The notes beneath the pieces are model-generated. The model searched no databases, was not told the origin of the DNA, and worked only from the letters and a program-made list of their open reading frames with translations. DNA of 6,444 nucleotides, from NCBI GenBank assembly GCA_964442675.1, contig CAYUAE010000118.1, positions 1 to 6,444 of the forward strand. Direction: 5' to 3'. The stretch comes from Methylomarinum sp964442675. GTDB taxonomy: Bacteria > Pseudomonadota > Gammaproteobacteria > Methylococcales > Methylomonadaceae. The position numbers and the translations under genes were made by a program. Shown one piece after another: positions 1 to 6,186 of this stretch (position 1 is the first letter of the stretch; every line of letters starts with the position of its first letter).

Positions 1-334
1 CGGCTTTCAAATGTCCCATGATAAATTGAATGCAGCCGGCTAAAACGACAGCCAGTAAAAAGCTTTCGAAACCAAGTTCCTGAATCGCATTGAATACAAT
101 CACGGTCAAGCCGGCTGCCGGTCCACTGACACCTACATGTGAACCACTGGCAACGGCGACGATGGTGCCACCGATGATGCCGGCAATCAGGCCGGAAAAC
201 AAAGGTGCGCCGGAGGCCAGAGCGATTCCTAAGCATAACGGTAGCGCAACGAGGAAAACAACAAGCCCTGCGGGAATATCGGAACTAAGACTTGAAAGAT
301 AAGGAACCTGTTTTTGCAAGCCTTTTTTAGTCAT
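1..334 (-). CDS. SulP-family inorganic anion transporter, N-terminal part (partial)
   Basis: Reading the minus strand from an ATG at 334-332 gives 111 codons open to the window edge, so the C-terminal part is missing. The product is an inner-membrane permease of the SulP (SLC26-like) family, whose members move sulfate, bicarbonate or related anions. After a short polar N-terminus (MTKKGLQKQ) comes the family opening DIPAGLVVFLVALPLCLGIA (residues 19-38), then LFSGLIAGIIGG (45-56) and SGPAAGLTVIV (70-80). At least four hydrophobic segments are visible, near residues 20-42, 45-64, 72-84 and 92-108. An AAGG lies about 12 nt upstream of the ATG, a rather long spacing. The gene diverges from recA. 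The start resembles SulP proteins proposed as bicarbonate transporters, sometimes next to or fused with carbonic anhydrase, but the substrate and any C-terminal STAS domain cannot be judged here. Confidence 0.9.
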   Translation of the reverse strand, partial: MTKKGLQKQVPYLSSLSSDIPAGLVVFLVALPLCLGIALASGAPLFSGLIAGIIGGTIVAVASGSHVGVSGPAAGLTVIVFNAIQELGFESFLLAVVLAGCIQFIMGHLKA

Positions 335-420
335 TGTGTTGGTTAACCTTGTTAAATGATAGCTGCCCATCATATCTGAATTTATAAGGTGGAAAAACCC
401 TAAAATTTATTCATGCAGGG

Positions 421-436
421 CTGTTTCAAGTGACAG
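421..436 (+). promoter_or_regulatory. Probable LexA (SOS) box upstream of recA
   Basis: CTGTTTCAAGTGACAG fits the gammaproteobacterial LexA consensus CTGT-N8-ACAG with both half-sites intact. The core is TTCAAGTG instead of the alternating TA core of strong E. coli boxes, so affinity may be lower. It lies just upstream of the -10 element at 445-450, where bound LexA would cover the -35 region, much as at E. coli recA. LexA binding is inferred from the match and the position before recA. Confidence 0.75.
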
Positions 437-441
437 CTCTA

Positions 442-450
442 TGTGATAAT
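442..450 (+). promoter_or_regulatory. Extended -10 promoter element of recA
   Basis: TGTGATAAT matches the extended -10 pattern TGnTATAAT at all but one position. No good -35 is found 16-18 nt upstream (TGTTTC at 422-427 is poor), which suits an extended -10 promoter. The predicted transcription start is about 457-460, giving a leader of roughly 80 nt before the recA ATG at 538. The LexA-type box ends 5 nt upstream of the TG, consistent with repression by occlusion. Confidence 0.6.
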
Positions 451-459
451 AAGCGGTTA

Positions 460-500
460 CAAATGGCCTGAGAAGCCGGGGCGGTTTCTCAGGCCATTTG
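460..500 (+). promoter_or_regulatory. 18-bp stem-loop at the 5' end of the recA leader
   Basis: Arms 460-477 and 483-500 pair over 18 positions: 17 Watson-Crick pairs and one G-U (475-485), with a 5-nt loop GGGGC at 478-482. It begins at or within a few nt of the predicted transcription start. No T-run follows directly (the next bases are AGACTCAAGTG), and no plus-strand gene upstream would need termination, so an ordinary intrinsic terminator is unlikely. A 5'-terminal stabilising hairpin or a control element of recA mRNA is the more likely reading. The pairing is seen; the role is inferred. Confidence 0.7.
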
Positions 501-537
501 AGACTCAAGTGTTTTACACGAACTCAGGCAAGTAACT

Positions 538-1578
538 ATGGATGAAAACAAGAAAAAAGCGTTGAGCGCCGCGCTGATGCAGATTGACAAACAATTTGGA
601 AAAGGCTCGGTGATGCGGTTGGGCGATGTTGGGGCGAGTCGCGATATAGAGGTCGTTTCTACAGGATCTCTGGCACTCGATATTGCCTTGGGTTGCGGTG
701 GACTGCCGCGAGGTCGGGTTGTTGAAATTTATGGGCCTGAGTCATCAGGTAAAACGACATTGACACTGGAAACCATCGCCCAGATGCAGAAAATGGGCGG
801 AACAGCTGCTTTTGTCGATGCAGAGCATGCGCTGGATCCATCTTATGCCGAAAAAATCGGGGTGAAAGTTGAAGACTTGTTGATCTCGCAACCGGATACC
901 GGCGAGCAGGCGTTGGAAATTACCGATATGCTGGTGCGTTCCGGCGCGGTCGATATTGTCGTCGTCGATTCCGTTGCCGCATTGACGCCTAAAGCCGAGA
1001 TTGAAGGTGATATGGGTGATTCGCATATGGGCTTACAGGCACGCCTGATGTCACAAGCCTTGCGTAAACTGACGGCCAACATCAAGCGCTCTAACACGCT
1101 GGTTATTTTTATCAATCAGCTGCGGATGAAAATCGGCGTTATGTTTGGTAATCCGGAAACGACGACCGGGGGGAATGCCTTAAAATTCTATGCCTCGGTA
1201 CGGCTTGATATCCGGCGAACCGGGGCCATCAAAAAAGGCGACGAGGTGATCGGCAATGAAACCCGGGTAAAAGTGGTTAAAAATAAAGTCGCACCACCTT
1301 TTAAGCAAGCTGAGTTCGAAATTCTGTATGGCGAAGGGATTTCGTTTTATGGTGAGCTGGTCGATTTAGGCGTTAAATACGGCTTGATACAAAAATCAGG
1401 CGCCTGGTACAGTTATGGGGATCAGAAAATTGGCCAGGGCAAAGATAATGCCAAGCAATTTTTCAAAGATAATCCGGATAAAGCGAAAGCCGTTGAAGAC
1501 GCTATTCGGGCTGAAGTGTTTGGTAACAGCGACACTGAAGTGGAAGCGCCACAAGATGATGATAAAGCGACCGAATAA
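538..1578 (+). CDS. recA: Recombinase RecA
   Basis: This is a 346-residue RecA, close to the usual 350 or so. It forms ATP-dependent filaments on single-stranded DNA, carries out homologous pairing and strand exchange, and stimulates LexA self-cleavage in the SOS response. Visible landmarks are Walker A GPESSGKT (66-73), catalytic Glu96 in DAEHALDP, Walker B VVVDS with Asp144, loop L1 near EGDMGDSHMG (156-165), Gln194 followed by loop L2 through GNPETTTGG, and Lys248/Lys250 of the ATP-cap region. All fall at E. coli numbering, so the ATG at 538 is secure. A CAGG at 525-528 is the likely ribosome-binding site, 9 nt upstream. The acidic C-terminus (DTEVEAPQDDDKATE) matches the autoinhibitory tail of the family. 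It is the first gene of the cluster with recX and has a LexA-type box and leader hairpin upstream. No key residue is missing. Confidence 0.99.
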   Translation: MDENKKKALSAALMQIDKQFGKGSVMRLGDVGASRDIEVVSTGSLALDIALGCGGLPRGRVVEIYGPESSGKTTLTLETIAQMQKMGGTAAFVDAEHALDPSYAEKIGVKVEDLLISQPDTGEQALEITDMLVRSGAVDIVVVDSVAALTPKAEIEGDMGDSHMGLQARLMSQALRKLTANIKRSNTLVIFINQLRMKIGVMFGNPETTTGGNALKFYASVRLDIRRTGAIKKGDEVIGNETRVKVVKNKVAPPFKQAEFEILYGEGISFYGELVDLGVKYGLIQKSGAWYSYGDQKIGQGKDNAKQFFKDNPDKAKAVEDAIRAEVFGNSDTEVEAPQDDDKATE

Positions 1579-1580
1579 TT

Positions 1581-2045
1581 GTGGAACAGTCCAGACAAAC
1601 GATTAAAGATGTTTGTTTGAGGCTGCTGGCGCGACGTGAACATAGTCAAAAAGAGTTGCTGACCAAACTGAAGCAGCGGGGCTTGGATACAGAACAGGCT
1701 AAAATAGTCATCGACGAACTGGCTCAAGAAAACTGGCAAAGCAATGACCGGTTTGCCGAGAGTTTTGCGCGGCAACGTATTCGGAAAGGCTATGGTCCAG
1801 TAAGAATTTGCTACGAATTACAGCAAAAAGGGGTTGCTGCGCTTGACCTGGATACGCTGCTGGATGATATGGCCATGACCTGGCTGGATGTGATCGAACA
1901 GGTTTATCTGAATAAATATCCACAGTCGACGCCGATAACGCTGGCAGACTGGTCCAAGCGTCACCGGTTTTTACAACAGCGTGGATTTAGTGCAGACTTG
2001 ATCAAACAATTATCACAACATTTGAAGATTAAAATTGAGCGTTAG
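1581..2045 (+). CDS. recX: Regulatory protein RecX
   Basis: The product has 154 residues, the typical size of RecX, a helical protein that binds the RecA filament and limits its growth and ATPase activity. The family pattern is clear: LRLLARREHSQKELLTKLKQRG (13-34), then NDRFAESFARQRIRKGYGPVRICYELQQKGV (55-85), and a weaker third unit around WSKRHRFLQQRGFSADLIKQL (124-144), in line with the three-repeat three-helix architecture. The start is GTG, 2 nt after the recA stop. No upstream in-frame start is available and the next candidate (TTG at codon 13) would cut the first repeat. There is no convincing Shine-Dalgarno sequence, so translation probably depends on ribosomes finishing recA, keeping RecX below RecA. 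The placement directly after recA supports the assignment. Confidence 0.95.
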   Translation: MEQSRQTIKDVCLRLLARREHSQKELLTKLKQRGLDTEQAKIVIDELAQENWQSNDRFAESFARQRIRKGYGPVRICYELQQKGVAALDLDTLLDDMAMTWLDVIEQVYLNKYPQSTPITLADWSKRHRFLQQRGFSADLIKQLSQHLKIKIER

Positions 2046-2058
2046 GAACGACGAGCCT

Positions 2059-4671
2059 ATGAAAAAAATGAGCAGCGCCGCATTGCGTCAGGCCTTTTTA
2101 GATTACTTCAAGGCGCACGATCATGAAGTCGTGCCCTCCAGCTCGCTGGTGCCGGGCAATGATCCGACCTTATTGTTTACCAATGCCGGGATGGTGCAGT
2201 TTAAAGATGTCTTTTTAGGCCGGGAAACACGACCTTACAAACGGGCTGTTTCCAGCCAGCGCTGTGTGCGGGCGGGCGGTAAGCATAATGACCTGGAAAA
2301 TGTCGGATATACCGCTCGTCATCATACTTTTTTTGAAATGCTCGGCAATTTCAGTTTTGGCGATTATTTTAAGAAAGAAGCGATTCACTACGCTTGGGAT
2401 TTTTTGACCCAGGTGCTGGAAATCCCACCTGAAAAACTCTGGGTAACTGTCTTCAAAGAAGATTCTGAAGCCGAAGCCATCTGGCTGGATGATATCGGTA
2501 TTGATCCTAAACGCTTTTCCCGGATTGGCGCCAAAGATAATTTCTGGTCGATGGGCGATGTCGGACCTTGCGGGCCGTGTAGCGAAATCTTTTACGATCA
2601 TGGCGAAGAGGTGGCCGGTGGACCGCCAGGCAGTCCGGATGAAGAAGGTGATCGCTATATCGAAATCTGGAATCTGGTGTTTATGCAGTATGACCGGGAT
2701 AAGGACGGTAACCTGAATCCACTACCGGCGCCGTCTGTCGATACCGGCATGGGGCTGGAGCGGATTGCCGCTGTTGTTCAAGGGGTACACAGCAATTATG
2801 AGATCGATTTATTCCAGAATATTCTGAAACATGCGGCGCAATTAGCGGCGGTAGATGATTTGGAAAACAGCTCATTGCGTGTCATTGCCGACCATATCCG
2901 CTCCTGTTCTTTTTTGATCACCGATGGCGTTTTGCCTTCAAATGAAGGGCGTGGCTATGTATTAAGGCGTATCATTCGTCGAGCGATTCGGCACGGCTAT
3001 CGCTTAGGCATTCACGAAACCTTCTTTTATAAGCTCGTCAAGCCCTTGGTCGACGAAATGGGTGATGCCTATCCTGAACTCAAGCAGGCTCAGGAGCAGG
3101 TTGAACGGGTGTTGAAAAAAGAAGAGGAACGCTTTGCCGAAACGCTGGAGCAAGGCATGAAAGTACTGGAGTCCTGCGTGGAAAAGCTTGATGGTCGGGT
3201 TATTCCTGGCGATGTGGTGTTCCTGTTATACGACACCTATGGTTTTCCAGTCGATCTGACGGCCGATTATGCCCGCGAGCAGGGGTTGAGTGTGGATCAT
3301 GCAGGCTTTGAAGTGGAAATGGCCAAGCAACGTGATCGCGCCCGTGCGGGAGGGCGTTTCAATGCCGATTATGACCAGGATATTGTCCATGACAGCCAGA
3401 CAGAATTTACCGGTTATGACAAACTTGAAGACCAGGCCACAATCAGCGCCCTGTTCAAGCAAGGTGAACCGGTAGAGCGTCTGGAGCAGGGGGAAGAAGG
3501 TATTGTTATCCTGGACCAAACGCCTTTTTACGCCGAATCAGGCGGTCAGGTTGGCGATAGCGGGATTATTAAAACGGCATCGGGTGTATTTGAGGTGGCG
3601 GACACTCAAAAACAGGGTGCGGACTTGTTTTTGCATAAAGGCAAAGTCATTCAAGGCCATCTGTCCCGTGACGAGGCCTGCCAGCCTTGCGTCGATCAAG
3701 CAAAACGTAAGGCAACCGAACTGAATCATTCGGCGACTCACTTATTGCATGCTGCACTTCGGCAGGTATTAGGCGAGCATGTCAATCAGAAAGGCTCATT
3801 GGTTAATGCAGAGCGCTTACGTTTTGACTTTGCCCATTTTGAACCGATGACGGCACAAGAGCTGGCTGAAGTTGAACGCCTCGTCAATGAGCAGATTCGG
3901 TTGAATAATCCGGTCAAGGCCGAAATTATGGCCAAAGATGATGCGGTTAAGGCCGGTGCTATGGCTTTGTTTGGTGAAAAATACGGCGATGAAGTGCGGG
4001 TGCTCAAGATTGGTGATTTTTCGACAGAATTATGCGGCGGTACGCATGTCAATCGGGCCGGCGATATCGGTCTCTTTAAAATCATCAGTGAATCCGGGGT
4101 TGCCTCAGGCGTCAGGCGAATTGAAGCCGTCACAGGAGAAGCGGCTTTAAGCTGGCTGAATGCGCGTGAACAGGCCTTGATGGGGGTTGCGCATATGTTA
4201 AAAAGCAGCCCGGAAAAAGTGTTGGATAAAACTCGGCAATTGCTGGATAAAAATCGAACGTTGGAAAAAGAGGTCGAGCGCCTGAAAGCCAAGCTGGCCA
4301 GTAGTGCTGGCGGCGAATTGACGGCACAAGCGGTCGATGTGGAAGGCATCAAAGTTTTAGCCGTCAAGCTGGATGATGTTGATAATAAGGCCTTGCGAGC
4401 GATGATGGACCAACTTAAAAACAAACTGGGCAGCGCGGCGATTGTTTTGGCAACCGTCAATGGTGATAAAGTTGGGCTCATCGCGGGCGTGACCAAAGAC
4501 CAGACCCACCGAATCAAAGCTGGAGATTTGGTGAATGCAGTGGCGACAAAAGTTGGTGGAAAAGGCGGTGGACGTCCTGATATGGCGCAAGCCGGCGGCA
4601 CTGATCCAGCGGCTTTGGAAGATGCGCTAAAGTATGTCCCGGACTGGGTTAAGCAACAATTACAAGCATAA
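2059..4671 (+). CDS. alaS: Alanine--tRNA ligase (AlaRS)
   Basis: This cytoplasmic class II synthetase attaches alanine to tRNA-Ala and clears mischarged Ser/Gly-tRNA-Ala. At 870 residues it is full length (E. coli 876). The class II core is seen in TLLFTNAGMVQFKDVFLG (37-54), the RCVRAGGKHNDLENVG stretch (68-83) with FFEMLGNFSFGDYF (91-104), and the motif 3 type GMGLERI (230-236). The editing domain carries the zinc-site pairs HSATH (557-561) and CGGTH (659-663), seven residues before the E. coli equivalents. A coiled-coil-like stretch follows (about 710-755), then the DHHA1/C-Ala domain with GGKGGGRPDMAQAGG from 833. I chose ATG 2059, preceded by TAGGA overlapping the recX stop. ATG 2068 also fits the family start (MSSAALRQAF). 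A TTG at 2035 would overlap recX and adds non-conserved residues. It lies 13 nt after recX, so cotranscription is likely. Confidence 0.98.
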   Translation: MKKMSSAALRQAFLDYFKAHDHEVVPSSSLVPGNDPTLLFTNAGMVQFKDVFLGRETRPYKRAVSSQRCVRAGGKHNDLENVGYTARHHTFFEMLGNFSFGDYFKKEAIHYAWDFLTQVLEIPPEKLWVTVFKEDSEAEAIWLDDIGIDPKRFSRIGAKDNFWSMGDVGPCGPCSEIFYDHGEEVAGGPPGSPDEEGDRYIEIWNLVFMQYDRDKDGNLNPLPAPSVDTGMGLERIAAVVQGVHSNYEIDLFQNILKHAAQLAAVDDLENSSLRVIADHIRSCSFLITDGVLPSNEGRGYVLRRIIRRAIRHGYRLGIHETFFYKLVKPLVDEMGDAYPELKQAQEQVERVLKKEEERFAETLEQGMKVLESCVEKLDGRVIPGDVVFLLYDTYGFPVDLTADYAREQGLSVDHAGFEVEMAKQRDRARAGGRFNADYDQDIVHDSQTEFTGYDKLEDQATISALFKQGEPVERLEQGEEGIVILDQTPFYAESGGQVGDSGIIKTASGVFEVADTQKQGADLFLHKGKVIQGHLSRDEACQPCVDQAKRKATELNHSATHLLHAALRQVLGEHVNQKGSLVNAERLRFDFAHFEPMTAQELAEVERLVNEQIRLNNPVKAEIMAKDDAVKAGAMALFGEKYGDEVRVLKIGDFSTELCGGTHVNRAGDIGLFKIISESGVASGVRRIEAVTGEAALSWLNAREQALMGVAHMLKSSPEKVLDKTRQLLDKNRTLEKEVERLKAKLASSAGGELTAQAVDVEGIKVLAVKLDDVDNKALRAMMDQLKNKLGSAAIVLATVNGDKVGLIAGVTKDQTHRIKAGDLVNAVATKVGGKGGGRPDMAQAGGTDPAALEDALKYVPDWVKQQLQA

Positions 4672-4675
4672 AAAA

Positions 4676-5902
4676 ATGGCATTATACGTTTATAAATTTG
4701 GAGGAACCTCGGTGGGTTCGGTTGAGCGCATCAAAGCGGTCGCCGAAAAAATCAAAAAAGCCCATGACCAAGGTCATCAACTGGTGGTTGTGGTTTCGGC
4801 GATGAGTGGCGAAACCAATCGTCTTACTGCATTGGCCAAAGAAATGCAGGCCCAACCCAGTAAACGGGAAATGGATGTTTTGCTGTCAACTGGCGAACAA
4901 GTCACCATGTCGCTGTTGTCGATGGCATTGCATGCGCTTGGCTGCGATGCTTGCTCATATACGGGAAGTCAAGTCAAAATCCTGACCGATAGCAGTCACA
5001 CCAAGGCGCGTATTCAGGACATCGATGATCACAAAATTCGTCAGGACCTGGAGCAAGGCCGGGTTGTTGTTGTGGCCGGGTTTCAAGGCGTCGATGAAAA
5101 AGGGAATATCACCACCTTAGGGCGGGGAGGCTCAGATACCACGGCCGTTGCTTTAGCTGCAGCCCTGAAAGCCGATGAATGCCATATCTATACCGATGTG
5201 GATGGTGTTTATACCACCGACCCAAGAATAGAGCCTAAGGCGCGCCGACTCGACAAAATAACCTTCGAAGAAATGTTGGAGATGGCCAGTCTCGGTTCTA
5301 AAGTCCTGCAAATTCGTTCGGTGGAATTTGCCGGAAAATATAATGTCGCATTAAGAGTTTTATCATCATTTAAAGAAGGTAATGGCACACTTATTACCTA
5401 TGAGGAATCACAAATGGAAAAAGCCCTAATCTCTGGTATTGCCTTTAATCGGGACGAAGCTAAACTGACGGTAACCGGCGTGCCGGATTTACCGGGTGTC
5501 GCCTCAAAAATATTAGGGCCGATTGCGGAACAAAACATCGAAGTCGATATGATTATTCAAAATATCGCCGATGACGACACGACCGATTTTACGTTTACCG
5601 TACATCGAAATGATTATCAGCGGGCCCTGGAAATACTGAAACAAGTGTGTCAGGAAACCGGTGCAAGACAGGTGACAGGCGCAGATAATATTGTTAAAGT
5701 TTCCATCGTGGGTGTCGGTATGCGCTCCCATGCGGGAATAGCCAGCACCATGTTTAAAACACTGGCGGACGAAGGAATCAATATTCAAATGATTTCAACC
5801 TCGGAAATCAAAATTTCTGTGGTCGTGGATGAAAAGTATTTGGAGCTGGCGGTACGTTCTTTGCATAGTGTTTTTGGTTTAGATAAAAAAGAACAGGTAT
5901 AG
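4676..5902 (+). CDS. lysC: Aspartate kinase (aspartokinase, LysC type)
   Basis: The enzyme phosphorylates L-aspartate with ATP to give 4-phospho-L-aspartate, the committed step toward lysine, diaminopimelate, methionine and threonine. The 408-residue product has an N-terminal amino-acid kinase domain with KFGGTSVGSVERI (7-19), VVVSAMSGETNRL (38-50), STGEQVTMSLL (71-81), TTLGRGGSDTTAVALAAAL (146-164) and YTDVDGVYTTDPRI (172-185). Two ACT domains follow (about 263-335 and 341-405), the allosteric modules used for feedback by lysine and/or threonine; which ligand acts here is not readable. It is a monofunctional kinase with no homoserine dehydrogenase fusion. The ATG at 4676 gives the normal start MALYVYKFGGTS. 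A further in-frame ATG at 4634 lies inside alaS and adds a non-conserved tail, so it is rejected. Only 4 nt separate it from the alaS stop and no Shine-Dalgarno sequence is evident, which suggests translational coupling. An internal start at 5414 is listed separately. Confidence 0.97.
   Translation: MALYVYKFGGTSVGSVERIKAVAEKIKKAHDQGHQLVVVVSAMSGETNRLTALAKEMQAQPSKREMDVLLSTGEQVTMSLLSMALHALGCDACSYTGSQVKILTDSSHTKARIQDIDDHKIRQDLEQGRVVVVAGFQGVDEKGNITTLGRGGSDTTAVALAAALKADECHIYTDVDGVYTTDPRIEPKARRLDKITFEEMLEMASLGSKVLQIRSVEFAGKYNVALRVLSSFKEGNGTLITYEESQMEKALISGIAFNRDEAKLTVTGVPDLPGVASKILGPIAEQNIEVDMIIQNIADDDTTDFTFTVHRNDYQRALEILKQVCQETGARQVTGADNIVKVSIVGVGMRSHAGIASTMFKTLADEGINIQMISTSEIKISVVVDEKYLELAVRSLHSVFGLDKKEQV
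5402..5407 (+). promoter_or_regulatory. Internal Shine-Dalgarno site within lysC
   Basis: GAGGAA lies inside the lysC reading frame, 6 nt before the in-frame ATG at 5414. It is much better than anything in front of the main lysC start at 4676. It encodes Glu-Glu of the linker between kinase and ACT domains, so coding constraint alone could explain it, but the combination with an ATG at the expected subunit boundary is suggestive. Confidence 0.55.
5414..5902 (+). CDS. Putative aspartokinase beta subunit from an internal in-frame start
   Basis: An ATG at lysC codon 247 would yield a 162-residue protein starting MEKALISGIAFNRDEAKLTV and holding only the two ACT domains. In several bacteria (Bacillus subtilis and Corynebacterium glutamicum aspartokinases are the classic cases) lysC encodes a full-length alpha chain and a shorter beta chain from such an internal start, and the two form an alpha2beta2 enzyme. 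From memory the C. glutamicum beta chain begins with a very similar MEEAVLTGVA. Here the start falls at the same domain border and has a good GAGGAA 6 nt upstream. The site is seen in the sequence and the family precedent is known. That a separate beta chain is made in this organism is inferred; the methionine could simply be a conserved linker residue. Confidence 0.5.
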   Translation: MEKALISGIAFNRDEAKLTVTGVPDLPGVASKILGPIAEQNIEVDMIIQNIADDDTTDFTFTVHRNDYQRALEILKQVCQETGARQVTGADNIVKVSIVGVGMRSHAGIASTMFKTLADEGINIQMISTSEIKISVVVDEKYLELAVRSLHSVFGLDKKEQV

Positions 5903-5911
5903 TGCTTTTTT
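5885..5911 (+). terminator. Weak candidate terminator at the end of lysC
   Basis: AAAAAAG (5885-5891) can pair with CTTTTTT (5905-5911) across a 13-nt loop that contains the lysC stop codon. The stem has 7 bp with a single G-C pair, and the T-run is itself part of the stem, so termination would be inefficient. It is the only terminator-like structure right after lysC, and readthrough toward csrA looks likely. Confidence 0.2.
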
Positions 5912-6124
5912 CTGTACACAATAAAAACTTATAGAATACATGTCTTGTGGTGCATCTACCTGAAAATAGGTGCATGCTTATATTCATGGAGTGGATTGCT
6001 AGAATGGGTTTTTAAGCTATCGTCTCTACCCATTTAGCAGCAGTAATTGAAATACAAATCAAATATTTACGTTGTATTCGTGTTTTTGTTATGTAGAGAG
6101 CTTTTTTTTAATAAAAAAAGCACG
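5903..6124 (+). other. Structured lysC-csrA spacer without a gene
   Basis: No convincing coding sequence is present. The region holds several inverted repeats: 5951-5958 with 5967-5974 (8 bp, one G-U); an imperfect 13-bp pairing of 5996-6009 with 6028-6040, with G6002 bulged and 18 nt in the loop; 6051-6057 with 6072-6078 (AATACAA/TTGTATT); and an AT-rich palindrome at 6100-6121. Between the first two lie two GGA triplets (5988-5990, 5993-5995), the first within ATGGA, which fits the CsrA core ANGGA. It may be a long csrA leader from a distal promoter, as E. coli csrA has several promoters, or an unannotated small RNA. Neither is shown by sequence alone. Confidence 0.45.
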
Positions 6125-6130
6125 TATAAT
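6102..6130 (+). promoter_or_regulatory. Probable csrA promoter
   Basis: A perfect TATAAT at 6125-6130 is followed by a likely start near 6137, giving a leader of about 50 nt before csrA. At 17-nt spacing the -35 position (6102-6107) is TTTTTT, a weak match, so the promoter may be modest or need an activator or alternative sigma factor. The spacer lies within the AT palindrome 6100-6121. Confidence 0.6.
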
Positions 6131-6138
6131 ACGCGGCT

Positions 6139-6181
6139 CTGTTGCCGTTTTCGTCAACAGTAATTTTATAGATGCAGGGAG
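6139..6181 (+). promoter_or_regulatory. csrA leader: short hairpin and Shine-Dalgarno with a CsrA-type GGA site
   Basis: CTGTTG (6139-6144) can pair with CAACAG (6155-6160), a 6-bp stem right after the predicted transcription start. Downstream, AGGGAG (6176-6181) is a strong Shine-Dalgarno site 5 nt from the ATG at 6187, and it contains AGGGA, which fits the CsrA-binding core ANGGA. CsrA family proteins often repress by covering such a site, and E. coli csrA represses its own translation, so autoregulation is a reasonable inference. With one GGA in this short leader, the upstream GGA triplets would matter only in a longer transcript. Confidence 0.5.
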
Positions 6182-6186
6182 ATATT

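Noticed and set aside
90..302. 70-residue plus-strand open frame
   Set aside because: It is antisense to the clearly conserved SulP coding sequence, is rich in Pro/Thr/Ala without any family resemblance, and has no ribosome-binding site.
369..397. Minus-strand promoter for the SulP gene (TATGAT at 374-369)
   Set aside because: The -10-like hexamer is reasonable, but the -35 position is T-rich without a TTGACA match, and other AT-rich hexamers are as good; not firm enough to annotate.
460..500. Hairpin before recA as an intrinsic terminator
   Set aside because: There is no T-run next to the stem on either strand and no convergent or upstream gene ending here.
2035..2058. Upstream TTG start for alaS
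   Set aside because: It would overlap the end of recX by 11 nt and add residues outside the conserved start; ATG 2059 has TAGGA upstream.
4634..4675. Upstream ATG for lysC inside alaS
   Set aside because: The added residues are not part of the aspartokinase family start; MALYVYKFGGTS from 4676 is.
4672..4675. Lysine riboswitch or other leader control before lysC
   Set aside because: Only 4 nt lie between alaS and lysC, so there is no space for a riboswitch.
3786..4682. 298-residue minus-strand open frame
   Set aside because: It is a shadow of alaS: it lies opposite the conserved editing and C-Ala domains, and its Ser/Ala/Leu-rich translation has no recognisable domain or transmembrane pattern.
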